Shown one piece after another: positions 39,822 to 48,267 of a DNA stretch of 48,300 bases (position 1 is the first letter of the stretch; every line of letters begins with the position of its first letter). A program made the translations under genes and the position numbers. A model generated the notes under the pieces. The model saw only the letters and a list, made by a program, of their open reading frames with translations. It was not told the origin of the DNA and searched no databases. This DNA is from Centipeda periodontii DSM 2778 (GTDB lineage Bacteria; Bacillota; Negativicutes; Selenomonadales; Selenomonadaceae): assembly GCF_000213975.1 (NCBI RefSeq), contig NZ_GL892076.1, forward strand, positions 1,002,555-1,050,854, read 5' to 3'.

Positions 39822-40689
39822 GCTCCTGCCTCCGTTTGAGTGTCCTGCCGAGAATCCCCTTCGTCCCGAACAAAATCGAGAAAAAGGCAATCAGCGAGGC
39901 GATGAGAATGATGGAGGGTCCCGTCGACATGCCCTGCTCAAGTGTGCTGATGTATGTGCCAACGAGCGCAGAGACCGCACCGATCAGGCTGCTCAGGACG
40001 AGGACGCGCGAGAGGCTGTTTGACCATTGATTTGCCGCCACGCAGGGGATGATGAGAAAGGAACTGATGAGGATTGCGCCGACGGCTTTGATTCCGATGC
40101 CGATGACGGCAATCGTCATGATGAGCAGCAGGATGTTCAGTAGCCGGCAGGGCAGCCCAACGACCTCCGCATACTCTGCGTCAAAGACGAAGAGTTTCAG
40201 CTCTTTGTAAAAGAGCAGGAGCAGGAAGAGGACGACGGCGGAGACAATGCAGATGAGCTGCACGTCCGCCTCAAGCATGTATGCCGCCTGACCGAAGATG
40301 TATGTGCCGAGTCCTGCCTGTGAGGCACCTGCGTAGTCGGGATTGCCCTGAATAAAACTCTTGAGCGCCATGCCGAGACCGAAGAAGCCCGAGAGGAAGA
40401 TGGCGAGATTTGCGTCGAGTCCGAGGCGCTTGTCCCTGTGTGCGAGCTGGATGAGTGTGTAGCTTGCCGCGCCCGCAGCGATTGCGCCTAGGAGAAGGAC
40501 GACGGGGCTGCGCGTCGCGAACGCCATGTAGGCGAGAATGATGCCGGGGAAGGTCGAGTGTCCGATCGCGTCGCCGATCAGACTTTGCCCCTTGTAGACG
40601 CTGAATGCGCCGATGGGAGCAGCAGCGACGGCGAGGATGACGCTGCCGAGCGCGACGATCTGAAAGGTGTAGTTCATCAGAATGTCCAT
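39814..40689 (-). CDS. Metal ABC transporter permease
   Basis: A 291-residue ABC-3 family permease with about eight membrane helices. Characteristic segments are YKGQSLIGDAIGHSTFPGI, FYKELKLFVFDAEYAEVVGL and GAILISSFLIIPCVAANQW. It forms the membrane channel with the second permease and is driven by the ATPase encoded just upstream. The ATG at 40689 follows AAGGAG, 5 bp after the ATPase stop codon. The longer ORF start to 40761 would overlap the ATPase and is rejected. Metal specificity (Mn, Zn or Fe) is not decided by the permease. Confidence 0.92.
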   Translation of the reverse strand: MDILMNYTFQIVALGSVILAVAAAPIGAFSVYKGQSLIGDAIGHSTFPGIILAYMAFATRSPVVLLLGAIAAGAASYTLIQLAHRDKRLGLDANLAIFLSGFFGLGMALKSFIQGNPDYAGASQAGLGTYIFGQAAYMLEADVQLICIVSAVVLFLLLLFYKELKLFVFDAEYAEVVGLPCRLLNILLLIMTIAVIGIGIKAVGAILISSFLIIPCVAANQWSNSLSRVLVLSSLIGAVSALVGTYISTLEQGMSTGPSIILIASLIAFFSILFGTKGILGRTLKRRQEHG

Positions 40690-40694
40690 CGTCG

Positions 40695-41414
40695 TCACTC
40701 CTTGAGCCGGTAGGCAAGCGCAAGCGCCGCCTCTTTGTCGAGATTGCTGAGATAGTCGCATGCCTTCACTGTGCGGTTGAGCACGACGAGATAGTCAAAG
40801 TAGGAATCGAGTGTGCTGAGGTCGTGATGCACGGCGATGACGGTGCGTTTCTCTTTCTGCAAGTCGATGAATTTGTCCATGATGATGCGCTCCGTCGTCT
40901 CATCGACGCCCGCAAGCGGTTCGTCCATGATATAGAGTTGCGCATCCTGTGCGAGCGCACGCGCGATAAAGACACGCTGCTTCTGTCCGCCCGACAGCTC
41001 CGAGATCTGGCGGTCGGCGAAGTCCGCCATCTTCATCTTTTCGAGGGCGTCCATCGCTCGTGCGTGATCCTCTTTGCCGGGGCGGCGTACGAGTCCGAGA
41101 TGGGCGTAGCGCCCCATGAGTACGACATCAAAGACGGTCGTCGGAAAGTCCCAGTGCACCGAGCCACGCTGCGGCACGTAGGCAATCTGCTTGTGGACGG
41201 CGGAGAGCGGCTTGCCCCAGAGGCGCACTGCACCCGAGACGGGCTTCAACAGACCGAGGATGCCCTTGAGGAGGGTCGATTTTCCCGCGCCGTTTGGTCC
41301 CACGATCGCACAGCGCACACGCGCCGGGATATCGAGGTCGATGTCCCAGAGCACAGGCGTTTCGCGGTATGCCATTGTGAGATCTTCGACGTGGATCACG
41401 CTGCTTTGTTGCAT
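40695..41414 (-). CDS. Metal ABC transporter ATP-binding protein
   Basis: A 239-residue ABC ATPase with Walker A GPNGAGKST (about residues 39-47), Q-loop YVPQRG, signature LSGGQKQR (about 139-146), Walker B LYIMDEP and the H-loop in AVHHDLST. The QRGSVHWDFPTTVFDVVLMG segment is typical of the Mn/Zn/Fe chelate branch. It energises the two permeases that follow. A composite repeat lies between it and the upstream binding-protein gene, so transcription from the 42563 promoter must pass a hairpin to reach it. Confidence 0.94.
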   Translation of the reverse strand: MQQSSVIHVEDLTMAYRETPVLWDIDLDIPARVRCAIVGPNGAGKSTLLKGILGLLKPVSGAVRLWGKPLSAVHKQIAYVPQRGSVHWDFPTTVFDVVLMGRYAHLGLVRRPGKEDHARAMDALEKMKMADFADRQISELSGGQKQRVFIARALAQDAQLYIMDEPLAGVDETTERIIMDKFIDLQKEKRTVIAVHHDLSTLDSYFDYLVVLNRTVKACDYLSNLDKEAALALAYRLKE

Positions 41415-41466
41415 TGAGTATCACCTCGCTCATAGTATCTTTACTTATGTAAATGTTGCTGCTGAT

Positions 41467-41578
41467 CGTTCAAAGCGCCCCTTCCACCGCTTACGCGGTC
41501 CCCCTCCCCCGTGTCGCACGGGGGAAGTGGCGAGCGCAACGAGCCGATAGGGGCGTTCGTGCAACAGCCCTTTTTCAC
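41467..41578. repeat. Composite GC-rich repeat (family B plus hairpin half) inside the metal operon
   Basis: GTTCAAAGCGCCCC (41467-41480) starts an element with ACCGCTTACGCGGT and a CCCCCGTG/CACGGGGG hairpin, closed by GGGGCG (41549-41554) and GTTCGTGCAACAGCCC then TTTTT. The left part matches 10412-10468; the right part matches the minus strand of 48268-48300 almost exactly. No ORF. It sits between the binding protein and ATPase genes. Confidence 0.7.
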
Positions 41579-41593
41579 CTAAGGAGGGCAGTA

Positions 41594-42535
41594 CTACTTC
41601 AAATGCGAAACAATCAGATCGACATTGCTACGGTACATTGTGATATAGGTGTCGCCCTTCTGTCCCTCGGGTGCAAGCGAGTCGGAGAAGAGCTCATTGC
41701 CCTCACCGCCGACGATCTCCACATCGAAGCCCTTTGTCCTGCAGACCTCCTGCAGCTTCTTCATGCGCTCGGGGTTCGTCGTACTCTCGGCAAAGACCGC
41801 CTTGACCTTGTGATCGACAATGTAGTTCGCCGTCTTTTCGATGTCGGCGTTTGCGACCTCGGAGTCCGTGCTGACGCCCTGCGGCGCAATGACGTTCACA
41901 TGGTAGCGGTGAGAGAAGTAGTTGAATGCGTCGTGCGGCGTGACGAGGTTCCGCTGTCCCTCGGGGATCTGTGCGATCTTCTCCGTGATCTCCACATCGA
42001 GCGCATCGAGATCAGCGAGGTATTTCTTCAGATTTTCCTGAATTTCCTTCTCGTGCGCGGGAACGAGTTTGATCAGCTCGGCTGCAGCAGCCTCCGTTGC
42101 TTGCTTGTAGAGGGCGACATCGAACCAGAAATGCGGGTCGACGATCTTTTTGCCGTCCTCCTCCATATAGTTGATGTTCGCGTCCGCAAAATTCTTCGTG
42201 ACGGCGACGCCCTTCTTCTCAAGCACTTCTGCCATCTTGCCCTCGAAGTGCAGACCATGATAGAGGAGGAGATCCGCCTTCTTGATCTTCTCAAGGTCGG
42301 CAGGCTGTGCGACGTAGAGATGTGGATCCTCGCCCGCAGGAATAATCAGCTCGACGTTCACATAGTCGCCCGCAAGCTGCTTGGTCATATCCTGTAGGAA
42401 CGAGGTAGTGACCGTCACAGTCTTCTTTGTGTCTGCCGCCTTATCATTGCCTCCGCCGCAACCGACGGCGATCAGTGCAGTCAGGGCGAGTGCGAGAGTG
42501 AGCAGCAATTTTACATAATTTTTCTGGATGTTCAT
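41594..42535 (-). CDS. Metal-binding lipoprotein of an ABC transporter (TroA/MntA type)
   Basis: A 313-residue cluster A-I binding protein. A lipobox (LIAVGC, Cys26) anchors it to the inner membrane. The metal ligands of the family can be placed: His72 in GEDPHLY, His135 in DPHFWFD, His201 in TPHDAFNYF and Asp285 in ELFSDSL. Three His plus Asp resembles TroA; the long His-rich loop of ZnuA proteins is missing, so manganese or a mixed Mn/Zn/Fe role is more likely than strict zinc uptake. It is the first gene of the operon, with a promoter at 42563-42591. Confidence 0.92.
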   Translation of the reverse strand: MNIQKNYVKLLLTLALALTALIAVGCGGGNDKAADTKKTVTVTTSFLQDMTKQLAGDYVNVELIIPAGEDPHLYVAQPADLEKIKKADLLLYHGLHFEGKMAEVLEKKGVAVTKNFADANINYMEEDGKKIVDPHFWFDVALYKQATEAAAAELIKLVPAHEKEIQENLKKYLADLDALDVEITEKIAQIPEGQRNLVTPHDAFNYFSHRYHVNVIAPQGVSTDSEVANADIEKTANYIVDHKVKAVFAESTTNPERMKKLQEVCRTKGFDVEIVGGEGNELFSDSLAPEGQKGDTYITMYRSNVDLIVSHLK

Positions 42536-42562
42536 GGAAACACCGTCCTTTCATTTGTATTT

Positions 42563-42591
42563 AGAATAGCACAAAAATTTTACCTTGTAAA
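42563..42591 (-). promoter_or_regulatory. Promoter of the metal transport operon with a palindrome at the -35
   Basis: On the minus strand, -35 TTTACA (42591-42586) and -10 TATTCT (42568-42563) are 17 bp apart. The 13-bp near-palindrome TTTACAAGGTAAA (42579-42591) covers the -35 and may be the operator of a metalloregulator (MntR/DtxR- or Fur-like). Confidence 0.55.
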
Positions 42592-42631
42592 TGAGAAATT
42601 CTCTCAATTATTTCTTTATGGAAGAGAAAAA

Positions 42632-42668
42632 GGGCTGTTGCACGAAGTTTTTGCTTCGTACGACAACC
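42632..42668. repeat. Repeat-family hairpin, degenerate copy
   Basis: GGGCTGTTGCACGAAG and CTTCGTACGACAACC form an imperfect stem around TTTTTG. It lies in the gap between nadE and the metal operon, downstream of nadE, and may end nadE transcription. Confidence 0.6.
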
Positions 42669-42687
42669 ACCTGCGTAAGTACCACAT

Positions 42688-44352
42688 TTATTTCTTGAGC
42701 AGTTTTTCCTTCAGCGTACGATAGGCAATCGTCTCATAGGCGCCGATCTGGGACTCGGGATGGTCGCTGCCGTATGCACGACCGGTGACGGACAGCAGCG
42801 GCGGCGACTGGATGCGCTTGGCGACTGCCATGCCCGTGTAGAGTCTCCACCAACGTTCGAGGTCGGCGATGAAGTCTGCGGTTGTCGGGAAGTACGTGCC
42901 GACAAGTCCGTGTTCACATCCGATATGTGCGTCAAGATTCCCTTCTGCGTAGTGTGCAAGAATGTCTTCGGGTGTTTCGTTGTTTTCCGCAAAGGCGCGG
43001 AAGAGATGATCGTGATATGGGTAGCGGATGGGATCGCCCTTGCCCTCGTCGACGTTCTGCGCGTCGGAGAGTTCTGCACTTGGCACGATGTCGATGATGC
43101 CCTGCGGGATGACCTCTCGTCCGTAGACCGCTTCGTTCAGATAGCGTGCGAGATCGTAGACCTGATACTTCCAGAGGTCGGCGAGTGCGGAGAGGAAGCC
43201 TGCCTGATCTCCGTAGAGGGTCGCGTAGCCGACGGTGGACTCCGCCTTGTTCGCGTTGCAGGTAAAGCCCGCGCCCCACGCGGCTGCGACGGTGGAGAGG
43301 ACGCGTCCGCTGCGGTCGCGCGCCTGTATATTCTCGCGTACAAACGAGGAGATCGTGAGATGTTCACCCTCGGCTGCGGGCTTGCCCATGATGGGGATTT
43401 CCGTCAGCTGCGTGACGGTGTGTGCGACGCTCTCTTCGATCGGGACGATCATATGACGGCAGCCGAGATTGTCCGCGAGCTGTGCCGCGAGTCCCTTCGT
43501 CGTTGCGGAGTTGAACTGGCTCGGCATATTGATGAGCAGGACATTCTCTGCGCCGATCGCGTCCACGTAGAGGGCGGCGGCGACGGCGGAGTCAATGCCG
43601 CCCGAGATACCGATGACGACGCGCTCCATATGGATGCGTGCGAGAAATTTCTGCACGGCGTAGCGCAGCATCCGATGGATGGGAGCGATGGGCGGCTCTG
43701 CGTGAGACAAAATGGGAACGGGAAGCGCGTCCGTGTCAACGACGGTTATACCCTCCGTGTAGGCAGGGGACATGGTGACGCGTTCGCCTGCAGCGCTGAA
43801 TACATACGCTCGACCGGGAAATGCGTAGACCGTCTTGCCCTTGTCTTGAAGTCCGAGGGTGTTGATGTAGAAAATATTTTTTCGCTTTTCGTGTGCTGTC
43901 TTGGCAAGGGCGGATGCGCCGAAGCAAATGGGGAAGGGACTCGCATCTGCGGCGAGGATGATGTTCTCGTTCGGCATCTCATAGAGGAGTGGAGCAAACT
44001 GATTTCCCGCACCGTGCAGCGGTGAATGTGCGACCTCACACAGTACGCCGTCCCGCGCCTCCATGAGTGTGCGGCGCACGTCCGTGCAGATCTCTGCCTC
44101 TGCTGCGTTTCCAAAGACGACGGTGATGCCATCTGCCGCAGCGGCAATCTCCTCGGCGTATGCCGCGCAGTCGCGCAGGAATGCGGGCTGTTTCCACACG
44201 CCGCCGAGGAAGAGCCCCGAGAGACTGAGTGCGGGGAAAAGGGCGAGGTCGGCACCCGCCGCCTTTGCCTCTGCAATCTTTCCGCGCATTGTTGCAGCGT
44301 TCCGATCGGGACGACCGGGGACGACTTCCATGGAGATGAGTGCAATTTTCAT
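42688..44352 (-). CDS. nadE: NAD+ synthetase with an apparently inactive N-terminal glutaminase domain
   Basis: A 554-residue two-domain NadE. The C-terminal synthetase is intact-looking: P-loop GISGGIDSAVAAALY (about 248-262), FTCNANKAESTVGYATLYGDQAG and a long C-terminal extension. It amidates NaAD to NAD+ with ATP. The N-terminal nitrilase-like domain (1 to about 240) is shorter than usual: FPALSLSG has Ala41 where the catalytic Glu belongs, and the segment that normally carries the CEDxW nucleophile before the (N/D)ASPF motif (here 136-140) is missing. It probably uses free ammonia. Start at 44352 follows GGAAGGGAG. It is divergent from ybaK. Confidence 0.85.
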   Translation of the reverse strand: MKIALISMEVVPGRPDRNAATMRGKIAEAKAAGADLALFPALSLSGLFLGGVWKQPAFLRDCAAYAEEIAAAADGITVVFGNAAEAEICTDVRRTLMEARDGVLCEVAHSPLHGAGNQFAPLLYEMPNENIILAADASPFPICFGASALAKTAHEKRKNIFYINTLGLQDKGKTVYAFPGRAYVFSAAGERVTMSPAYTEGITVVDTDALPVPILSHAEPPIAPIHRMLRYAVQKFLARIHMERVVIGISGGIDSAVAAALYVDAIGAENVLLINMPSQFNSATTKGLAAQLADNLGCRHMIVPIEESVAHTVTQLTEIPIMGKPAAEGEHLTISSFVRENIQARDRSGRVLSTVAAAWGAGFTCNANKAESTVGYATLYGDQAGFLSALADLWKYQVYDLARYLNEAVYGREVIPQGIIDIVPSAELSDAQNVDEGKGDPIRYPYHDHLFRAFAENNETPEDILAHYAEGNLDAHIGCEHGLVGTYFPTTADFIADLERWWRLYTGMAVAKRIQSPPLLSVTGRAYGSDHPESQIGAYETIAYRTLKEKLLKK

Positions 44353-44367
44353 AGTGATGCTCCCTTC

Positions 44368-44412
44368 CAAACGCGATAGCGTTTGATTTTTATTCCGGCT
44401 CAATGGTATAAT
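44368..44412 (+). promoter_or_regulatory. Divergent nadE/ybaK control region with palindrome
   Basis: CAAACGC-GATA-GCGTTTG (44368-44385) is a perfect 7-bp-arm palindrome. It abuts a plus-strand -35 TTGATT (44383-44388) whose -10 TATAAT is at 44407-44412 (18-bp spacing), and lies 16 bp upstream of nadE. The predicted ybaK transcript would have a leader of only about 11 nt. Confidence 0.5.
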
Positions 44413-44429
44413 CCGGAGTGGTGAGTAAT

Positions 44430-44915
44430 ATGGCAAAGAAGAAAATTCCAAAGACCAATGCGGCACGTATCTTGGATCGCCTTGGCATTTCCTACGAGCT
44501 TCTGACCTATCCCGTCGATGAGAGCGATCTCTCGGCGGCGCATGTGGCAGAGGTGACCGGCATCCCGTTGGAGCGCATCTACAAGACGCTCGTTGTGCGC
44601 GGCGACCGGACGGGTGTGTTCATGGCGGTCATCCCGGGTGCGTGCGAGCTCGATCTCAAGGCAGCAGCCGCCACAAGCGGCAACAAGCGCGCGGAGATGG
44701 TTCATCTCAAGGAGGTCTTTGACCTCACAGGCTATGTGCGCGGCGGATGTTCGCCGCTGGGGGCAAAGAAGCCGTATCCCGTCTGCTGCGATGAGAGCAT
44801 CCTGCAGCATGACAGTATCTGCGTGAGTGCCGGACGGCGCGGTGAGCAGCTTGCCCTCGCTCCGTGTGAGCTCGTTCGTGCTGCGAACGCGACCACGGCA
44901 AAACTTGTGCGCTGA
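44430..44915 (+). CDS. ybaK: Cys-tRNA(Pro)/Cys-tRNA(Cys) deacylase, YbaK type
   Basis: A 161-residue YbaK/EbsC-family editing enzyme that hydrolyses cysteine wrongly attached to tRNA(Pro). Family segments include KTNAARILDRLGISYELLTY, IYKTLVVRGD (the conserved Lys), and GYVRGGCSPLGAKK near residue 100. Length is typical. ATG 44430 is chosen; in-frame GTG codons at 44418 and 44421 overlap the GGAG sequence. It is followed by thrC after 68 bp on the same strand, and the two may or may not be co-transcribed. Confidence 0.93.
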   Translation: MAKKKIPKTNAARILDRLGISYELLTYPVDESDLSAAHVAEVTGIPLERIYKTLVVRGDRTGVFMAVIPGACELDLKAAAATSGNKRAEMVHLKEVFDLTGYVRGGCSPLGAKKPYPVCCDESILQHDSICVSAGRRGEQLALAPCELVRAANATTAKLVR

Positions 44916-44983
44916 TCTTTGAGAAACCCATGCCATAGTATAGCACAGATGAATCTTCCTGCCCAAGAGAAAGGATGTATACA

Positions 44984-46465
44984 ATGGATTATTTCAGCAC
45001 GCGCGGTGCGAAGGAACGCGTTTCCTCCGCTGCGGCAATTCTAAAAGGGCTTGCCTCGGACGGCGGGCTTTTTGTGCCGGATTCGTTCCCGCAGATGACA
45101 CTCTCCGAGATCGAGGCGTTGGTTCCTCTTTCCTATGAGGAGCGTGCCGTGCGCATCCTTCGCCTTTTCCTGACGGACTATACGGAGGAGGAACTGCGCG
45201 GCTGTGTGGAGCGTGCCTATGGGCGTACGTTTGACGACGTGCGACGTGCGCCCGTGCGTGCGGTCGGAGATCTTGAGGTGCTTGAGCTGTGGCACGGTCC
45301 GACGAGCGCGTTCAAGGATATGGCGCTGCAGCTTCTGCCGCAGCTCATGAGTACGGCACGCGTGAAGGAGGGGGAGCGGGATACAATCCTCATCCTTGTT
45401 GCGACATCGGGCGATACGGGCAAGGCGGCGCTCGAGGGCTTCGCCGATGCCGAGGGCATCCGCATCATGGTGTTCTATCCCGACGGCGGCGTCAGCCCCG
45501 TGCAGCGCCTCCAGATGGTGACGCAGGCGGGGGAGAATGTCGCCGTTGTGGCGGTGCGCGGCAACTTCGACGATGCGCAGCGCGGCGTGAAGGAGATCTT
45601 CGGCGATGCGGCGATGGTGCAGGAGCTCGCGGCGCTTCACACGAAGCTCTCGTCGGCGAACTCGATCAACTGGGGGCGCCTCGTGCCGCAGATTGTCTAC
45701 TATTTCAGTGCGTATGCAGACCTTCTCGCGGAGAAAAAAATCGCAACGGGTGATGCGGTGAACTTCACCGTGCCGACGGGGAATTTCGGCAACATTCTCG
45801 CGGGCTACTATGCAAAGTGCATGGGGCTGCCCGTCGGCAAACTCGTCTGCGCATCGAACGCGAACAATGTGCTCACGGATTTTTTGCAGACGGGCATCTA
45901 TGACCGCAAGCGCGATTTCTATCAGACGATGTCGCCGTCGATGGACATCCTCATCTCGAGCAACCTTGAGCGTCTGCTCTATCATCTGACGGAGGATACG
46001 GCTGAGGTCGCCGCATGGATGAAGCAGCTCACAGAGGTCGGGAAGTATGACGCGAGCCGTCTGCTCCCTGCGCTGAAAGAGAATTTCTGGGCGGCATTTG
46101 CGGACGATGCTGCGACGGAGCAGGAGATTCGCGCGGTCTATGAGCGGACGCATTACACACTCGACACACATACGGCAGTAGCCTATCGTGCGGCAGAGGC
46201 GTATCGGCGCGAAACGGGAGATACGCGTCCGATGATTGTGCTCTCGACGGCAAGCCCGTACAAATTCGGCGCAAGCGTGCTCCATGCGCTTGGCGAGGAT
46301 ACGGCGGGGATGGACGAGTTCGCACAGATGGAGCGCCTGCATGCGCGGAGCGGGATGGCAGTTCCTCCGCGCCTCGCCGCGCTGCGTACGGCATCCGTAC
46401 TGCACAAGGGAATCTGCGCGAAGGACGACATGCGTGCGGAGGTCCTCTCCTTCGCTCGTGCATAA
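44984..46465 (+). CDS. thrC: Threonine synthase
   Basis: A 493-residue PLP enzyme, the long bacterial/yeast-type threonine synthase. It converts O-phosphohomoserine to threonine. It starts MDYFSTRG, the family's usual N-terminus, and has the PLP lysine in HGPTSAFKDMALQ, the phosphate-binding ILVATSGDTGKAALEGF and VPTGNFGNILAGYYAK. The ATG at 44984 lies 9 nt after AAAGG; ATG 44975 abuts it and is less likely. The other threonine-pathway genes are not in the window. Confidence 0.96.
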   Translation: MDYFSTRGAKERVSSAAAILKGLASDGGLFVPDSFPQMTLSEIEALVPLSYEERAVRILRLFLTDYTEEELRGCVERAYGRTFDDVRRAPVRAVGDLEVLELWHGPTSAFKDMALQLLPQLMSTARVKEGERDTILILVATSGDTGKAALEGFADAEGIRIMVFYPDGGVSPVQRLQMVTQAGENVAVVAVRGNFDDAQRGVKEIFGDAAMVQELAALHTKLSSANSINWGRLVPQIVYYFSAYADLLAEKKIATGDAVNFTVPTGNFGNILAGYYAKCMGLPVGKLVCASNANNVLTDFLQTGIYDRKRDFYQTMSPSMDILISSNLERLLYHLTEDTAEVAAWMKQLTEVGKYDASRLLPALKENFWAAFADDAATEQEIRAVYERTHYTLDTHTAVAYRAAEAYRRETGDTRPMIVLSTASPYKFGASVLHALGEDTAGMDEFAQMERLHARSGMAVPPRLAALRTASVLHKGICAKDDMRAEVLSFARA

Positions 46466-46520
46466 GAAGAAATAAGAAAACAATAAAAATTTTTCATGAT
46501 AAAGAAGGATTTCCGGACTA

Positions 46521-46537
46521 TGTGAAGAATTTTCACA
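46521..46537. promoter_or_regulatory. TGTGAA-N5-TTCACA dyad upstream of pckA
   Basis: A perfect 6-bp-arm inverted repeat, TGTGAAGAATTTTCACA, 90 bp before pckA. The half-sites equal those of Rex and resemble CRP sites, but the centre is one base longer than the Rex (N4) or CRP (TGTGA-N6-TCACA) spacing. TATGAT at 46558-46563 may be the -10. Confidence 0.35.
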
Positions 46538-46626
46538 AAGTACGCTGAATCATCTTGTATGATATTGAGGCAATTTTGCCTCACATCAATATAGCCAAAC
46601 TTTTTTTGGGGAAAGAGGTTATCATA

Positions 46627-48246
46627 ATGGCAAAGATCGATCTGACACAGTACGGCATCACAGGCACGACGGAGATTGTTCACAACCCCGACTATGACCA
46701 GCTGTTCCGTGAGGAGCTGCGCCCCGATCTCGAGGGATATGAGCGCGGACAGGTGACGGAGATGAAGGACGCCGTCAATGTCATGACGGGCATCTACACG
46801 GGTCGCTCTCCGAAGGACAAGTACATCGTTGATGACGAGACCTCACATGATACCGTCTGGTGGACGTCCGACGAGTATAAGAACGACAACCATCGTGCGA
46901 CGCAGAAGGCGTGGAACACCGTGCGCGACATCGCGATCCGTGAGCTGTGCAACAAGCGCCTCTTTGTCGTTGACGCATTTTGCGGTGCGAATGTGAATAC
47001 GCGCATGGCGGTTCGCTTTATCGTGGAGGTTCCCTGGCAGGCGCACTTTGTCACGAACATGTTCATTCGTCCGACGGAGAAGGAACTCGAGGAGTTCAAG
47101 CCTGATTTTGTCGTCTACAACGCGGCAAAGGCGCGCGTCATGCACTTCGGCGATCTCGGGCTCAACTCCGAGACTGCGGTCATGTTCAACCTCACGAGCC
47201 GTGAGCAGATCATTGTCAACACGTGGTACGGCGGCGAGATGAAGAAGGGCATGTTCTCGATGATGAACTACTACCTTCCGCTCAAGGGCATCTCCTCCAT
47301 GCACTGCTCGGCAAACACGGACAAGCAGGGGCAGAACACGACGCTGTTCTTCGGACTTTCCGGCACGGGCAAGACTACGCTTTCGACCGATAACGAGCGC
47401 CTCCTCATCGGCGATGATGAGCACGGCTGGGATGACGAGGGCGTCTTCAACTACGAGGGCGGCTGCTATGCAAAGGTCATCAACCTCGATCCCGAGGCAG
47501 AGCCGGACATCTATCAGGCGATCCGCCGCAATGCGCTCCTTGAAAACGTTACGGTCGATCTCGCAGGTCGCGTCGATTTCGCGGACAAGACGGTCACAGA
47601 GAATACGCGCGTTTCGTATCCGATCAATCACATTGAGAATATCGTGCTCGGTCACGTTGCGGACAAGTCCGCCGGACCGCACGCAAAGCACGTCATCTTC
47701 CTCTCGGCAGATGCGTTCGGCGTTCTGCCGCCGGTTTCCATCCTGACGCCGGAGCAGACGAAGTACTACTTCCTCTCGGGCTTCACCTCGAAGCTCGCGG
47801 GCACGGAGCGCGGCATCACGGAGCCGACACCGACGTTCTCGGCATGCTTTGGACAGGCGTTCCTCGAACTCCATCCGACGAAGTATGCAGATGAGCTCGT
47901 CCGCAAGATGGAGGAGCACGGCTCGCGCGCCTATCTCGTGAACACGGGCTGGAACGGCACGGGCAAGCGCATCTCGATTCAGGATACGCGCGGCATCATC
48001 CATGCGATCCAAGACGGCTCGATCGACAGCGCACCGACGAAGAAGATCCCGTATTTCGACTTTGAGGTTCCGACGGAGCTGCCGGGCGTTGATCCGAAGA
48101 TCCTCGATCCGCGCGACACCTATGCAAGCCGTACGGAGTGGGATGAGAAAGCGAAGGATCTCGCTGCGCGCTTCATCAAGAACTTCAAGAAGTATGAGGG
48201 CAACGAAGAGGGCAGGGTACTCGTTCCTGCGGGTCCGCAGCTCTAA
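46627..48246 (+). CDS. pckA: Phosphoenolpyruvate carboxykinase (ATP)
   Basis: A 539-residue ATP-type PEPCK that interconverts oxaloacetate and PEP; in succinate/propionate-forming anaerobes it commonly runs toward oxaloacetate with ATP gain. The kinase-1a P-loop is [11 protein letters not shown], preceded by the metal-binding [19 protein letters not shown] segment; [15 protein letters not shown] and FPINHI-like YPINHIENI are further family motifs. The start at 46627 follows AAAGAGG. It probably has its own promoter in the 161-bp gap after thrC. It ends just before a composite repeat at the window edge. Confidence 0.97.
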   Translation: MAKIDLTQYGITGTTEIVHNPDYDQLFREELRPDLEGYERGQVTEMKDAVNVMTGIYTGRSPKDKYIVDDETSHDTVWWTSDEYKNDNHRATQKAWNTVRDIAIRELCNKRLFVVDAFCGANVNTRMAVRFIVEVPWQAHFVTNMFIRPTEKELEEFKPDFVVYNAAKARVMHFGDLGLNSETAVMFNLTSREQIIVNTWYGGEMKKGMFSMMNYYLPLKGISSMHCSANTDKQGQNTTLFFGLSGTGKTTLSTDNERLLIGDDEHGWDDEGVFNYEGGCYAKVINLDPEAEPDIYQAIRRNALLENVTVDLAGRVDFADKTVTENTRVSYPINHIENIVLGHVADKSAGPHAKHVIFLSADAFGVLPPVSILTPEQTKYYFLSGFTSKLAGTERGITEPTPTFSACFGQAFLELHPTKYADELVRKMEEHGSRAYLVNTGWNGTGKRISIQDTRGIIHAIQDGSIDSAPTKKIPYFDFEVPTELPGVDPKILDPRDTYASRTEWDEKAKDLAARFIKNFKKYEGNEEGRVLVPAGPQL

Positions 48247-48267
48247 AATTATCTGCAGCACGGAGGA

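Noticed and set aside
44369-44384. AAACGC-GATA-GCGTTT as a fourth site for the LacI regulator of the galactoside cluster
   Set aside because: The core differs from AAAACGTTTnCTT in spacing and flanks, and the adjacent genes are unrelated to galactose use.
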